Part shown: positions 1 through 7,527 of the stretch, in pieces
Layout of the letters: each line of letters opens with the position of its first letter
Position numbering within the stretch: the stretch's first letter is position 1
Source: JAQBGV01 sp032128395
GTDB lineage: Bacteria > Planctomycetota > UBA8108 > UBA1146
Direction: 5' to 3'
DNA length: 14,619 nt
Assembly (NCBI GenBank): GCA_032128395.1
Contig: JAQBGV010000127.1
Span: forward strand, 1-14,619
Translations under genes and position numbers: made by a program
Notes under the pieces: generated by a model
What the model was told of the DNA's origin: nothing
Databases searched by the model: none
What the model saw: the letters and a program-made list of their open reading frames with translations, nothing else

Positions 1-11
1 GTGCCAGTCCC
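1..11 (-). repeat. Probable edge of a REP-like unit, cut by the window start
   Basis: Read on the minus strand, the bases directly after the oxidoreductase stop codon are GGGACTGGCAC. GGGACTGGC is exactly the 5' arm of the palindromic units found elsewhere in the window (4533, 14327 and 14489 on the plus strand; 6213 and 14441 on the minus strand). The rest of the unit, if present, lies outside the window. In this copy the arm is preceded by GTAG, the tetranucleotide classically found 5' of enterobacterial REPs; the other copies have GATG. Only nine bases match, so chance cannot be excluded. Confidence 0.35.
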
Positions 12-1322
12 CTACCAATCTGGGCGGTAGCTTCTTTCGACGAGCGCATCCGCTCCCACGTGACCGAACCGCATCGCCCCGGAATCCCACCGGAGTTCTT
101 CGTCGCGGAACCGACCCGCGATCGTTCCCAGGAGGACCGACTCGGTCAGCGGCCCCGCGTAGGAGAACGGGGTGGACGTGGTTCCCTCGCCGCGGCAGGC
201 GTCCGCCCATTCGTGATAGTGATTTCGGCTCTCGCGAACCTCGAGCGGCAACTCGAGTCGCTTGCCTCCCCGGTACACCCTCGGCATCGACCAGTGGGGG
301 ATCACCATCACGCCGTGCTCTCCGACCAGGAACGAACCCGCGCCGGGGAGGGACTCGTCGGGAGGGAGCTGCGCCTTCGCCGCATCGGGCCGAGTCACCC
401 CGCCGTCGGTCCAGCGGAGGCGGAGAGTCTCGGTCGTTTGCTCGGTGCCGGGGAATTCGTAGACGATGTCGCTGTCCGGCGCGAACGTCTCCTCGTAGTG
501 CTGTGGGCCGCGGGAGATGACCGTGCGCGGCGAACCGAGTCCGAGCGAAGAGAACACCGGATCGAAGATGTGGCATCCCATGTCGCCGAGGGTGCCGGTG
601 CCGAAGTCTTTCCACCCTCGCCAATTCGCCGGGTGGTAGGCACCTTGGACGAAGGGGCGTGCGTTCGCGACGCCGAGCCAGAGGTCCCATTCGAGAGCGA
701 CGGGGATGGGGTCGGCCCGTGGCGCCCTGCCGCCGGGAGGGCCCGCCCACGACTTGCTGACCCAGAGGTGCGCTTCACTCACCTTGCCGATGACACCGGA
801 GCGCAAGGTCGCTACCGCCGTCCGGTACGCCTCGTGCGCGTGGATCTGCACGCCCATCTGCGTGACCAGTCCCTTCTCGGTCGCGAGCTCGGTCATCCTT
901 CGGACCTCGGCGAGGTGGTGAGCGGCGGGCTTCTGCACGTAGACATGCTTGCCGAGTTCGAGGGCGGCGATCGCGATCGGTCCGTGCATGTGGTCGGGGG
1001 TCGAGACCACGACGGCGTCGATCTCGTCCGCGATCATCTCGAACATCGCGCGGAAATCGGCGAAGGGGCGCGCACCCGGGTGGAGCTGCAGTGCCGCGGA
1101 GAGGTTCGCGCGGTCGACATCGCACAGCGCCACGATGCGGACCTGCTGCGCGGATGAAACGTCGCTGAGGTCGCTGGCTCCCATCCCGCCGACCCCGATG
1201 TGCGCGACGCTCAGGATCTCGTTCGGTCGGCCGTCGAACCAACCCCGCCCGAGCAGCGGGCTCGCGCAGGCGGCGGAGATCCCCGTGATCAGGAACGAAC
1301 GCCGGGTCACTCTTCTGCTCAC
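12..1322 (-). CDS. Tat-exported Gfo/Idh/MocA-family oxidoreductase
   Basis: A predicted NAD(P)-dependent oxidoreductase of 436 residues, probably acting on a sugar or sugar derivative outside the cytoplasm. The GTG start at 1322 is chosen because GGAGG (complement at 1328-1332) lies five bases upstream and because it places a twin-arginine signal, TRRSFLI, at residues 6-12, followed by a hydrophobic stretch. The Rossmann fold follows, with HIGVGGMG at 41-48 and VALCDVD at 64-70. VQKP at 129-132 stands where most family members have EKP; Lys131 is the expected catalytic lysine. GDMGCHIFD at 247-255 is the conserved C-terminal-domain motif with His251. Length is normal for exported family members. 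The gene is divergent from the DUF1800/DUF1501 pair, with a 117-bp shared upstream region. Family assignment is firm; the substrate cannot be read from the sequence. Confidence 0.93.
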   Translation of the reverse strand: MSRRVTRRSFLITGISAACASPLLGRGWFDGRPNEILSVAHIGVGGMGASDLSDVSSAQQVRIVALCDVDRANLSAALQLHPGARPFADFRAMFEMIADEIDAVVVSTPDHMHGPIAIAALELGKHVYVQKPAAHHLAEVRRMTELATEKGLVTQMGVQIHAHEAYRTAVATLRSGVIGKVSEAHLWVSKSWAGPPGGRAPRADPIPVALEWDLWLGVANARPFVQGAYHPANWRGWKDFGTGTLGDMGCHIFDPVFSSLGLGSPRTVISRGPQHYEETFAPDSDIVYEFPGTEQTTETLRLRWTDGGVTRPDAAKAQLPPDESLPGAGSFLVGEHGVMVIPHWSMPRVYRGGKRLELPLEVRESRNHYHEWADACRGEGTTSTPFSYAGPLTESVLLGTIAGRFRDEELRWDSGAMRFGHVGADALVERSYRPDW

Positions 1323-1439
1323 GGTAGCCTCCGCGGGGTTCGAGGGTGGTTCTGGATCACACCAGCATCTCCCGCGAGGGTCGAGCCCTTTCCATCGGCC
1401 ACCGGGGACGCTAGTCTGGCGGTCGAGAGGAGGTCCGAG
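1323..1439. promoter_or_regulatory. Divergent upstream region of the oxidoreductase and DUF1800 genes
   Basis: These 117 bases separate two divergent starts and must contain at least the promoter of each, unless transcription enters from outside. Both Shine-Dalgarno sequences are clear: GGAGG for the minus-strand gene (complement at 1328-1332) and AGGAGG at 1428-1433 for the plus-strand gene. TAGTCT at 1412-1417 is a possible -10 for the plus-strand operon but has no convincing -35 partner. No operator-like palindrome was seen. Confidence 0.3.
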
Positions 1440-3131
1440 ATGGTCCCCTCGTGTTGTCGGACCGTGATCCCCGGTTCTTTCGCTGCGATTCTCCTGTGCG
1501 CCGCTGGCTGGATGATCCTCGCTCAGCCGGTCGCATCGCAGGATCCTCCCGCTCCCGGAACTCCCGAATCCGTCGCTCCGGGGGACGCCCCGCAGCTCGC
1601 TCCGCTCACCGAGACCCAGCTCGACTGGCACATGCGCAATCGGATGTCGTTCGGTCCGCGACTGGGCGAGCTCCCCGGCGATCCTTCGAAGTGGCGCGAG
1701 TGGGTCGAATCGCAGCTCGACCCCGCTTCGATCGACGACACCGAGTGCGCGACCCAGGCCGCGCTCCGGTACCCGTCCCTCTTCATGCCGATCGGTGAGT
1801 CCTACACCGCCTACTGGCCCAAGGTTCCCGATGACTTCGAAGAGCTGACCCAGGAACTGCGCGACCAGTTCTTCGCCTATCGCAACGAGCGATTGCAACG
1901 TCTGGAGATGGAGCTGCGCGAATCGGTCCTCTATCGCGCCGCCCACTCGAAGCGTCAGTTCCAAGAAGTGATGGTCGAGTTCTGGCGAAACCACCTCAAC
2001 ATCGACCAGAACAAGGGGAATTGCCGCTACTTCGTGAACGACTACGAAGAGCGGGTGATCCGCAAGCACGCGTTCGGTCACTTCGAGGAGATGCTGATCG
2101 CGTCGGCCAAGCACCCCGCCATGCTGATCTACCTCGACAACGACGTCTCGCAGAAGCCGCTGACCGAGGAGGAGTTGCGCCAGCTCGAACTGATCCGGAA
2201 GAAGCGGCTCGCGGAACCGAACGCGATGATGGGCGAGTTCGCGCGCAACCTCGAACGACAGTCGGGATTGAACGAGAACTACGCTCGCGAACTGATGGAG
2301 CTCCACACCCTCGGGGTCGACAACCACTACACGCAGCAGGATGTGTTCGAAGTGGCACGCACCCTGACCGGATGGGCCCACGGCTGGCAGGGGATGCCGT
2401 ACGAGAGTGAATACGGTTTCCAGTTCCGGGACCCGGTCCACGACAAGGACCCGAAGCGGATCCTCGGCACTCGCCTGAAGAAGGGTGGGGGTGAGAAGGA
2501 GGGGGTCGATACCGTCCGCATGCTCGCCCGCCACCCGGGCACCGCGGACTTCCTCGCCTGGAAGCTCTGTCGGTACCTGGTGAACGATGAACCCGAGCCA
2601 GCGCTCCTCGCCCGCGTCGCGAAGGTCTTCCGCGACACCCGCGGCCACCTCCCCTCGGTGTACCGAGCGATCATCCTCGATCCGGAGTTCATCCACACCC
2701 GCAACTACCGTGCGAAGTTCAAGTCGCCGTTCGAATACGTGGTCAGTGCGATGCGCGCGACCGATGTCACGATCGACGATCCTCGGACGACCCTCTTCAT
2801 GCTCCACCGGATGGGACAGCCGCTGTATCAGTGCGCGGACCCGACCGGCTACTTCGACCAGACCGAGGCGTGGCTCGACCCGGGGGTACTCGTCCATCGA
2901 TGGGACTTCGCACTTCGCCTCGTCAGCGGTCGGGTGGAGGGGGTCCGGATGTCCCCTCTGGTGCTGGAGAGCCTGGGACCGCTCCCGAGTGGAGCGCGCC
3001 TGGAAGCGATCCAGAAGCTCGCACTCCCCGACGGGCTCGGGGAGCGAGAGCGGGAAGCGCTCGCAAAGGCGCAATCCGCGCCGTACCTGCTCGGACTCGT
3101 GCTCGGATCGCCAGCGTTCCAGCAGCAGTGA
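1440..3131 (+). CDS. DUF1800 family exported protein
   Basis: A 563-residue member of the DUF1800 family, whose biochemical function is not established. The ATG at 1440 is supported by AGGAGG six bases upstream and by a secretion signal: basic start, hydrophobic core at about 13-28, and probable cleavage after VAS at residue 33. Family hallmarks are visible in order: an N-terminal helical region with RNRMSFGPR (66-74), FWRNHLNID (181-189), HAFGHFEEML with SAKHPAMLIYLDN (210-234), the signature NENYARELMELHTLG (278-292) with DVFEVARTLTGW (301-312), and a C-terminal region ending in GSPAFQQQ, resembling the SPEFQ end of many members. It is followed ten bases later by the DUF1501 gene; the two families are commonly adjacent, which suggests they act together at or beyond the membrane. 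That partnership is inferred from gene order. Confidence 0.93.
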   Translation: MVPSCCRTVIPGSFAAILLCAAGWMILAQPVASQDPPAPGTPESVAPGDAPQLAPLTETQLDWHMRNRMSFGPRLGELPGDPSKWREWVESQLDPASIDDTECATQAALRYPSLFMPIGESYTAYWPKVPDDFEELTQELRDQFFAYRNERLQRLEMELRESVLYRAAHSKRQFQEVMVEFWRNHLNIDQNKGNCRYFVNDYEERVIRKHAFGHFEEMLIASAKHPAMLIYLDNDVSQKPLTEEELRQLELIRKKRLAEPNAMMGEFARNLERQSGLNENYARELMELHTLGVDNHYTQQDVFEVARTLTGWAHGWQGMPYESEYGFQFRDPVHDKDPKRILGTRLKKGGGEKEGVDTVRMLARHPGTADFLAWKLCRYLVNDEPEPALLARVAKVFRDTRGHLPSVYRAIILDPEFIHTRNYRAKFKSPFEYVVSAMRATDVTIDDPRTTLFMLHRMGQPLYQCADPTGYFDQTEAWLDPGVLVHRWDFALRLVSGRVEGVRMSPLVLESLGPLPSGARLEAIQKLALPDGLGEREREALAKAQSAPYLLGLVLGSPAFQQQ

Positions 3132-3141
3132 AGGAGGCGCG

Positions 3142-4464
3142 ATGTCGCCCTCGCGACGCCAGTTCCTGAAGACCTCGGTGAATGCAGCCATCGGCGCGAC
3201 TGCACTCGGTGCGATCGGTGCCCCTGCGATCTGGTCCCAGACCGGGGTGGGGGGGATTCCGAAGCGACTCATCATCATCTACCTGCGCGGCGGCTCCGAT
3301 CCGCTGAACGTGATCGTTCCCTACGGAGATGACGACTACTACTCCTACCGCCCGACGATCGCGATCCCCCGGCCAGGTGCGACCGATCTCCCCGACGGGG
3401 TGCGACCGGTTCTCCCCCTCAATCGTCTGTTCGGACTCCACCCGGCGATGGAGCCGCTCCACGAGCTGTACCAGCAGGGGATGCTCGCACCGATCATCTC
3501 GGTCGGCTCTCCCCACGAAACGCGCAGCCACTTCGACGCGCAGGACTTCATGGAACGCGCCGCACCGGGAGTGCGCTCGATCGAGGAAGGCTGGTTGAAT
3601 CGCTACCTGACTCAGACGGAGAAGCCGAGCGACCATTTCTTGCGCGCCTTCAGCCCGCAACCGCTCCTACCGCGCTCGCTTCGCGGCCGCTACTCGGTGC
3701 TCGCCGCACCGGGGGCGGGATCAGGAGAGGCCCTCGGCGCCTTCGAGAAGCTCTATCGCCCGAAGGACGTTCCGACGCCGCCGCTCGTCGTCGACGAGGA
3801 GAAGAAGAGCAAGAAGAAGCAGGAACCGACGAAGCCCCCGGTCACCCGAGACCAGATGAACCCGATGATCCACAACGCGGGGGTGAACACCGTCGAGAAG
3901 CTGCGTCACCTGAACAAGATCCTCGCGCAGCGCGACCAAACCATCCGCTATCCGAACGGTCCGCTCGGACGACAGCTCGCGGACATCGCGACCGTGATCA
4001 AGGCCGGGGAGCCGCTCGAGATCTCCGCCATCGACTACGGCGGTTGGGACCATCACTCCTACGAGAACAATCAGCTCTCCCGGATGCTCGCGCACCTCAG
4101 CGAGTCGATCGCGATGTTCGTCCGGGACCTCGGCCCCGAGAAGATGAAGAAGACGATGATCGTGACGATGACCGAGTTCGGCCGCACCGTGAAAGAGAAC
4201 GGCAGCCAGGGTTCGGACCACGGTCACGGCGGATTCATGCTCGCGGTCGGTGGCATGATCGCCGGCGGGAAGATCTACGGGAAGTGGAGCGGACTCGGCC
4301 CGCGCTCCCTCTACCGCGACCGCGACCTGCCGGTGCACACCGACTTCCGCGACGTCTTCGCCGAGGTCCTCGGCGGCCTGTACGAGTTCGATGCGAAGGA
4401 GAAGCGCTTCTTCCCGGACTACGACAAGCTCGGAAAGCCGCTGGGGTTGTTCGCGAAGGGGTAG
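3142..4464 (+). CDS. DUF1501 family Tat-exported protein
   Basis: A 440-residue DUF1501 protein, a family related to the alkaline phosphatase/sulfatase fold but without a settled reaction. AAGGAGG (3131-3137) lies four bases before ATG 3142 and partly overlaps the preceding stop codon, so the gene is very likely co-translated with the DUF1800 gene. The N-terminus is a model twin-arginine signal, SRRQFLK at residues 4-10, with a hydrophobic alanine-rich segment to about residue 32. Recognisable blocks are LIIIYLRGGSDPLNVIVPY (43-61), SHFDAQDFME (129-138), AIDYGGWDHH (296-305), MTEFGRTVKENG (343-354) and SDHGHGGFMLAVGG (358-371). The Asp and His residues in the last blocks are candidate metal ligands by analogy with the clan. 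An unusual lysine-rich charged insert sits at about 219-231. A Tat route suggests folding or cofactor loading before export. Confidence 0.94.
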   Translation: MSPSRRQFLKTSVNAAIGATALGAIGAPAIWSQTGVGGIPKRLIIIYLRGGSDPLNVIVPYGDDDYYSYRPTIAIPRPGATDLPDGVRPVLPLNRLFGLHPAMEPLHELYQQGMLAPIISVGSPHETRSHFDAQDFMERAAPGVRSIEEGWLNRYLTQTEKPSDHFLRAFSPQPLLPRSLRGRYSVLAAPGAGSGEALGAFEKLYRPKDVPTPPLVVDEEKKSKKKQEPTKPPVTRDQMNPMIHNAGVNTVEKLRHLNKILAQRDQTIRYPNGPLGRQLADIATVIKAGEPLEISAIDYGGWDHHSYENNQLSRMLAHLSESIAMFVRDLGPEKMKKTMIVTMTEFGRTVKENGSQGSDHGHGGFMLAVGGMIAGGKIYGKWSGLGPRSLYRDRDLPVHTDFRDVFAEVLGGLYEFDAKEKRFFPDYDKLGKPLGLFAKG

Positions 4465-4744
4465 CGGCTCACTTCACGAAGCCCCGCCCTTGATCCGCCC
4501 GCTCGCCTCCGCCCCCGGGTTGGGATGATGATGGGACTGGCTCGCCGAAGGTGATGCCTGTCCCGGACGCTCGCCCGCAGGTCCACAGGTCCTCCACCAG
4601 GGTCTGGCGCCGCGACGCTCGCCCCCCTCCCACGACCGTTCACGGCTACTTTCGACCGTTCGGCGGATCTCGCCTTCCACGCGTTCAGGCTTCCCGATAC
4701 TCGGAGGCCGGGGGGAGCCACCCCGCCCCCGCGAAAGGAGGCCC
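4465..4744. other. Intergenic region carrying one REP-like unit
   Basis: This 280-bp gap between two same-strand genes holds the palindromic unit at 4528-4573. The remainder includes a short direct repeat (CGACGCTCGCCCC at 4614-4626 resembling GGACGCTCGCCCG at 4565-4577, and CGACCGTTC twice) and G/C runs near 4710-4730. The Shine-Dalgarno sequence of the next gene is at 4734-4741. A promoter for the downstream gene is expected here but no convincing -35/-10 pair was found. No small gene is supported. Confidence 0.5.
4528..4573 (+). repeat. REP-like palindromic unit, intact single copy
   Basis: An imperfect palindrome that can fold as a hairpin: outer arms GGGACTGGC (4533-4541) and GCCTGTCCC (4556-4564) pair with one T-T mismatch, and the inner TCGCC/GGTGA pair across a GAA loop, with one T bulged. 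It is preceded by GATGAT and followed by GGACGCTCG. These 46 bases are identical to the reverse complement of 14400-14445, and 4530-4569 is identical to the reverse complement of 6178-6217. It starts 63 bases after the DUF1501 stop codon and has no inverted partner nearby. It may also act as a transcriptional barrier or mRNA 3' end, as REP hairpins do in other bacteria. Confidence 0.88.
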
Positions 4745-5974
4745 ATGACTTCACGACGCTTTCCCTCACCGCTCGGGGCCCTGTTGCTGGTCGGTATCGT
4801 CGGTTGCTCGCTCCTCCTCGTCACCGCGAGCGTTCTGTACACCGCCGGAATTCTCGTCGTTCCCACCGCAGGCGCCCAGGAGAGAACGGCCTCTGGTGAA
4901 TCGAACGATTCCCCCCAGACCGCGCGCGTCCCTCTGGGAGAGGAGCGCGAGAACGTCACGCTGCTCTTCGGGCAGACCGCGATCGTTGACGGGGTGGTGC
5001 CCGACCTCTTCTCGTGCGCGCAGAACATCAACTTGAATGGGCGCGTGAACGACAACGCATTCCTCGGCTGTCAGACTGCGAGGATCTCGGGGATCGTGGG
5101 CGGTGACCTGTTCTTCTTCGGGGAGACGGCGTACTTGACCGGAACCGTCGAGGGAGACGTCTATGCGAGCGGAGAGGAGTTCCGGATCGAGCCGGGAGCC
5201 TCGGTCGGAGGAAACGTCGTCGCTGCGGGGAAGAGGCTTCTCGTCGCAGGCGACGTCCACGGCGCGGTGCAGGTGGGTGCCGGCACGCTGACCCTGTCCG
5301 GGTCGGTCGGCCGCGATGTCGATGCCGCGGTCGGTTCGTTGGAGATCGAGGATGGGGCGCGCATCGGCGGAGACCTTCGGTACACGACGCCGAGTCCGGT
5401 CGAGATCCCGGTCGGGGTCGTCGCCGGTGGGGTGACGTACGACGCCGGGGGGGGGGAGACCTCGACCGGTGATGGAGCGGTCGGAGTCATCGGGGCGGTC
5501 TTCTCGCACGGGGCGATGTTCATCGGCACGTTTCTGCTCGGGATCACGCTCCTCCGCCTCTTCCGACCCGCGATGCTGCGTTCGGCGGGTGCTCTCTCGG
5601 GTGCGCCCGCCCGGGGAATCGCCTACGGCGTCGTGGCCGTGGTTCTCTTCTCGGTGCTCTGCCTCATCGGAGCCGCCTTCACCGCAGGGGGAATCCCCGT
5701 CGGAGGAGTCGGAAGACTTTTCGCGCTCGGCGGTCTGTGGCTCGCGCCGTTCTATCTAGCGGTGCCGGTCACCGCGCTCTGCTTCGGCGAGTGGATCCAT
5801 CGACGCGCGTTCGGCCGCGGCCGAGGGGAGGTGGCCGCCCTGGCGACGGGACTGTTCGCCCTGCAACTGATCGGCGCGATCCCGTTCGTCGGGACACTCG
5901 CCGCGATCGGCGTCGGCTGCGCGGGGATCGGAGGGATGGTTCTCGCGGGGCGGGAGGAGGGGGAGTTGGCGTAG
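4745..5974 (+). CDS. Membrane protein with bactofilin-like (polymer-forming) beta-helical domain
   Basis: A 409-residue protein with three visible parts. Residues 10-40 are hydrophobic and end in TAGAQ, so they form either a signal peptide or a membrane anchor. Residues 95-215 are about seven successive turns of 17-19 residues with the recurring pattern [IVT]VxGDVxxxG..LxLxG (for example IVGGDLFFFG, TVEGDVYASG, SVGGNVVAAG, SVGRDVDAAV, RIGGDLRYTT), typical of the right-handed beta-helix of bactofilin-like polymer-forming proteins. Residues 246-401 contain four or five hydrophobic segments (about 246-272, 291-315, 325-347, 365-400). AAAGGAGG (4734-4741) ends three bases before the ATG, a close but usable spacing. 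The helix probably lies outside the cytoplasm, unlike classical cytoplasmic bactofilins; that is inferred from the N-terminal signal. The gene appears to stand alone and ends at a convergent junction with dinB. Confidence 0.82.
   Translation: MTSRRFPSPLGALLLVGIVGCSLLLVTASVLYTAGILVVPTAGAQERTASGESNDSPQTARVPLGEERENVTLLFGQTAIVDGVVPDLFSCAQNINLNGRVNDNAFLGCQTARISGIVGGDLFFFGETAYLTGTVEGDVYASGEEFRIEPGASVGGNVVAAGKRLLVAGDVHGAVQVGAGTLTLSGSVGRDVDAAVGSLEIEDGARIGGDLRYTTPSPVEIPVGVVAGGVTYDAGGGETSTGDGAVGVIGAVFSHGAMFIGTFLLGITLLRLFRPAMLRSAGALSGAPARGIAYGVVAVVLFSVLCLIGAAFTAGGIPVGGVGRLFALGGLWLAPFYLAVPVTALCFGEWIHRRAFGRGRGEVAALATGLFALQLIGAIPFVGTLAAIGVGCAGIGGMVLAGREEGELA
5447..5456. repeat. Run of ten G inside the beta-helix membrane protein gene
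   Basis: Ten consecutive G bases encode part of a glycine linker (AGGGE, about residues 234-238) between the beta-helix and the first C-terminal membrane segment. Runs of this length are prone to slippage. A one- or two-base change would leave the helical domain intact but remove all C-terminal membrane segments. Other G/C runs of 7-9 bases occur in the window (7607-7615, 8530-8536, 12222-12229), so base composition alone may explain it. Confidence 0.9.
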
Positions 5975-5998
5975 GTGGCGGTGGGGCGGGGATCTGTG

Positions 5999-6031
5999 GG
6001 GACAGGCATCACCCAAGGGGATGCCTGTCCC
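5999..6031. repeat. Perfect 12-bp inverted repeat (hybrid REP-like unit)
   Basis: GGGACAGGCATC at 5999-6010 and GATGCCTGTCCC at 6020-6031 pair perfectly around the nine-base loop ACCCAAGGG. Unlike the other units, both arms derive from the same half of the family consensus (the GCCTGTCCC side), as if two inverted units had been fused. It lies 24 bases after a stop codon and could serve as a bidirectional transcription end for the two convergent genes, although no T-run follows. Confidence 0.85.
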
Positions 6032-6173
6032 GGACGGTCGACGGCACCCCGACCGACCACCTCGGCTGCGAAACGGCCGAATGGATGCAGGAAACGCACC
6101 GATCCGAGGGTGAAGCCAGGACAACGACCTCCCACCACCGTCTCTCAGCGATCGTGGACAGTCGGAGTACCGG

Positions 6174-6217
6174 CGACCGTCCGGGACAGGCATCACCTTC
6201 GGCGAGCCAGTCCCATC
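6174..6217 (-). repeat. REP-like unit, minus orientation
   Basis: Bases 6178-6217 are the exact reverse complement of 4530-4569 (40 of 40). The flank toward the left is CGAC, so this copy differs from the others in having GGACGGTCG rather than GGACGCTCG after the hairpin. The same GGTCG flank occurs in the paired unit at 6031-6040, indicating that the two arms of this composite element share a sequence history. It ends 21 bases from the end of dinB. Confidence 0.88.
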
Positions 6218-6238
6218 TTCACGCTCTCTCTGTCTTCG

Positions 6239-7507
6239 TCACCGCGTCAGCGACGGCGTCCTCAGGATCAGCCCGTGCCGATCGCGCTCCATCCCGTCGA
6301 GCCACTGCAGCGCGCCGCCCATCCACACCGCGCTGTGTCCGTGGCGGTCGCGGATCTTGTCTAGGCTGCCGAGGAGGCGCGTCCACCGATCGCGATCGAT
6401 CGGTCGTGCGGTCTCGGCGATCTCCTCGGTCGCCTTGTCCCCGCCGTGGTGCAGCTCCTCGAACAACTCCGATTGTCGCACGAGCGGTGCCTTGCGGATC
6501 CGGTCGAGAGTCACGCCGACGTACCGCAGCGCCACCCGCCGGCCGGCGAGCGCCCGGAGCAGCTCGATCGCGGCCGCGACCAGCTCGGGGTCGAGCGCGG
6601 TGGGGGAGGGAAGACGGCGCGAACGCCCGTCGCGGCGGCGGTCGGAGTAGGCGACCGAGACGTGGATCCCCCCCGCCTCGAGGCCCCGCGACCGCAGGAG
6701 GCGACCGGCGCGCTCGGTCAGGTATTCGAGCATGCCGTCGATGCGCGCGGGATCCTCGGTGTCTTCCTCGAACGAAGTGCTCCGCTGAATCGTCCGCGGG
6801 ATCTCCCGATCGCCGATCGTGCGGTGGTCGTCGCCGCGCGCGCGCTCGTAAATGGTCGCGCCGTCGAGACCGAAGATGGCGACCAGCGCCCGGCGAGAGA
6901 GCCTGCGCACCGCTTCGACGGTCGGGATGTTCAGTCGCTCGAGGATCGCGGCGCGTTTCGGTCCGATCCCGGGGAGGTCGCCGATCGGGAGCGCACACAG
7001 GAATGGCTCCTCCTCGGCGGGGGAGAGTCGGAGCAGCCCGTCCGGCTTGGCGCGGGCGCCGATCAGCCGTGCGAACATCCGGTTCCGCCCCATCCCGACC
7101 GTCACCCGCAGCCCCAGATCCGAGACGATCGTGCTCCGGAGCTCTCGCCCGACCACACCCGGATCGGGGTAGAGACGCTCCGTGCCGCCGAGGTCGCAGT
7201 ACGCCTCGTCGAGGTGGCACTCGACGTTCGGAGACCAGCCACTACACAGTTCGAACACCCGCGCTGCGTAGGAGCGGTAGATCGCGTAGTGCCCTCGGAC
7301 GATCGCGAGGCGCGGGCAGAGCCGCTCGGCGCGAGCGAGGGGCATCCCGTTCCGCAGTCCGAAGCGTCGGGCTTCGTAGGAGCACGACGCGATCACCCCG
7401 CTGCCGACCGCGACCGGCTTCCCGCGCAGGGTGGGGTTCCGGAGCTGCTCGACCGAGGCGAAGAAGGCATCGATATCGAGATGTAGGACGAGCGATCTGG
7501 GCGGCAT
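6239..7507 (-). CDS. dinB: Y-family DNA polymerase (DNA polymerase IV)
   Basis: An error-prone translesion polymerase of 422 residues that copies past damaged template bases. The ATG at 7507 has GGAGGA (complement at 7511-7516) three bases upstream. HLDIDAFFASVE at 9-20 supplies the first catalytic aspartate (Asp11) and Phe16 at the expected steric-gate position; HLDEAYCDL at 98-106 supplies Asp100 and Glu101. SYEARRFGLRNGMP (43-56) is the fingers-region signature. LPGIGPKRAAILERL (178-192) is the helix-hairpin-helix. The little-finger domain follows at about 235-340. QSELF at 345-349 fits the sliding-clamp binding motif QxxLF. A further 70 residues follow, making the protein longer than the 350-residue E. 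coli enzyme but within the family range. The promoter region carries a clear LexA-type operator at 7530-7543, so SOS induction is expected. The gene ends at a convergent junction filled by palindromic repeats. Confidence 0.95.
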   Translation of the reverse strand: MPPRSLVLHLDIDAFFASVEQLRNPTLRGKPVAVGSGVIASCSYEARRFGLRNGMPLARAERLCPRLAIVRGHYAIYRSYAARVFELCSGWSPNVECHLDEAYCDLGGTERLYPDPGVVGRELRSTIVSDLGLRVTVGMGRNRMFARLIGARAKPDGLLRLSPAEEEPFLCALPIGDLPGIGPKRAAILERLNIPTVEAVRRLSRRALVAIFGLDGATIYERARGDDHRTIGDREIPRTIQRSTSFEEDTEDPARIDGMLEYLTERAGRLLRSRGLEAGGIHVSVAYSDRRRDGRSRRLPSPTALDPELVAAAIELLRALAGRRVALRYVGVTLDRIRKAPLVRQSELFEELHHGGDKATEEIAETARPIDRDRWTRLLGSLDKIRDRHGHSAVWMGGALQWLDGMERDRHGLILRTPSLTR

Positions 7508-7527
7508 GTCTCCTCCGGCCTGACAGT

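Larger units (their letters stand above)
5999..6217. repeat. Composite BIME-like element filling a convergent gene junction
   Basis: Two units of the palindromic family in inverted orientation enclose 133 bases. The inverted arms are 6020-6040 and 6174-6194, which are perfect 21-nt reverse complements (GATGCCTGTCCC continuing to GGTCG). The left end is the perfect palindrome at 5999-6031; the right end is a full unit ending at 6217. The element begins 24 bases after the beta-helix gene stop and ends 21 bases before the dinB stop, so it occupies nearly the whole 264-bp convergent gap. The enclosed 6041-6173 shows no gene and no similarity I can recognise. Confidence 0.82.

Noticed and set aside
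1323..3278. Minus-strand open frame extending the oxidoreductase upstream to 1088 residues
   Set aside because: The extension is antisense to the DUF1800 gene, has no family features, and a GTG with a good ribosome-binding site and Tat signal starts the real protein at 1322.
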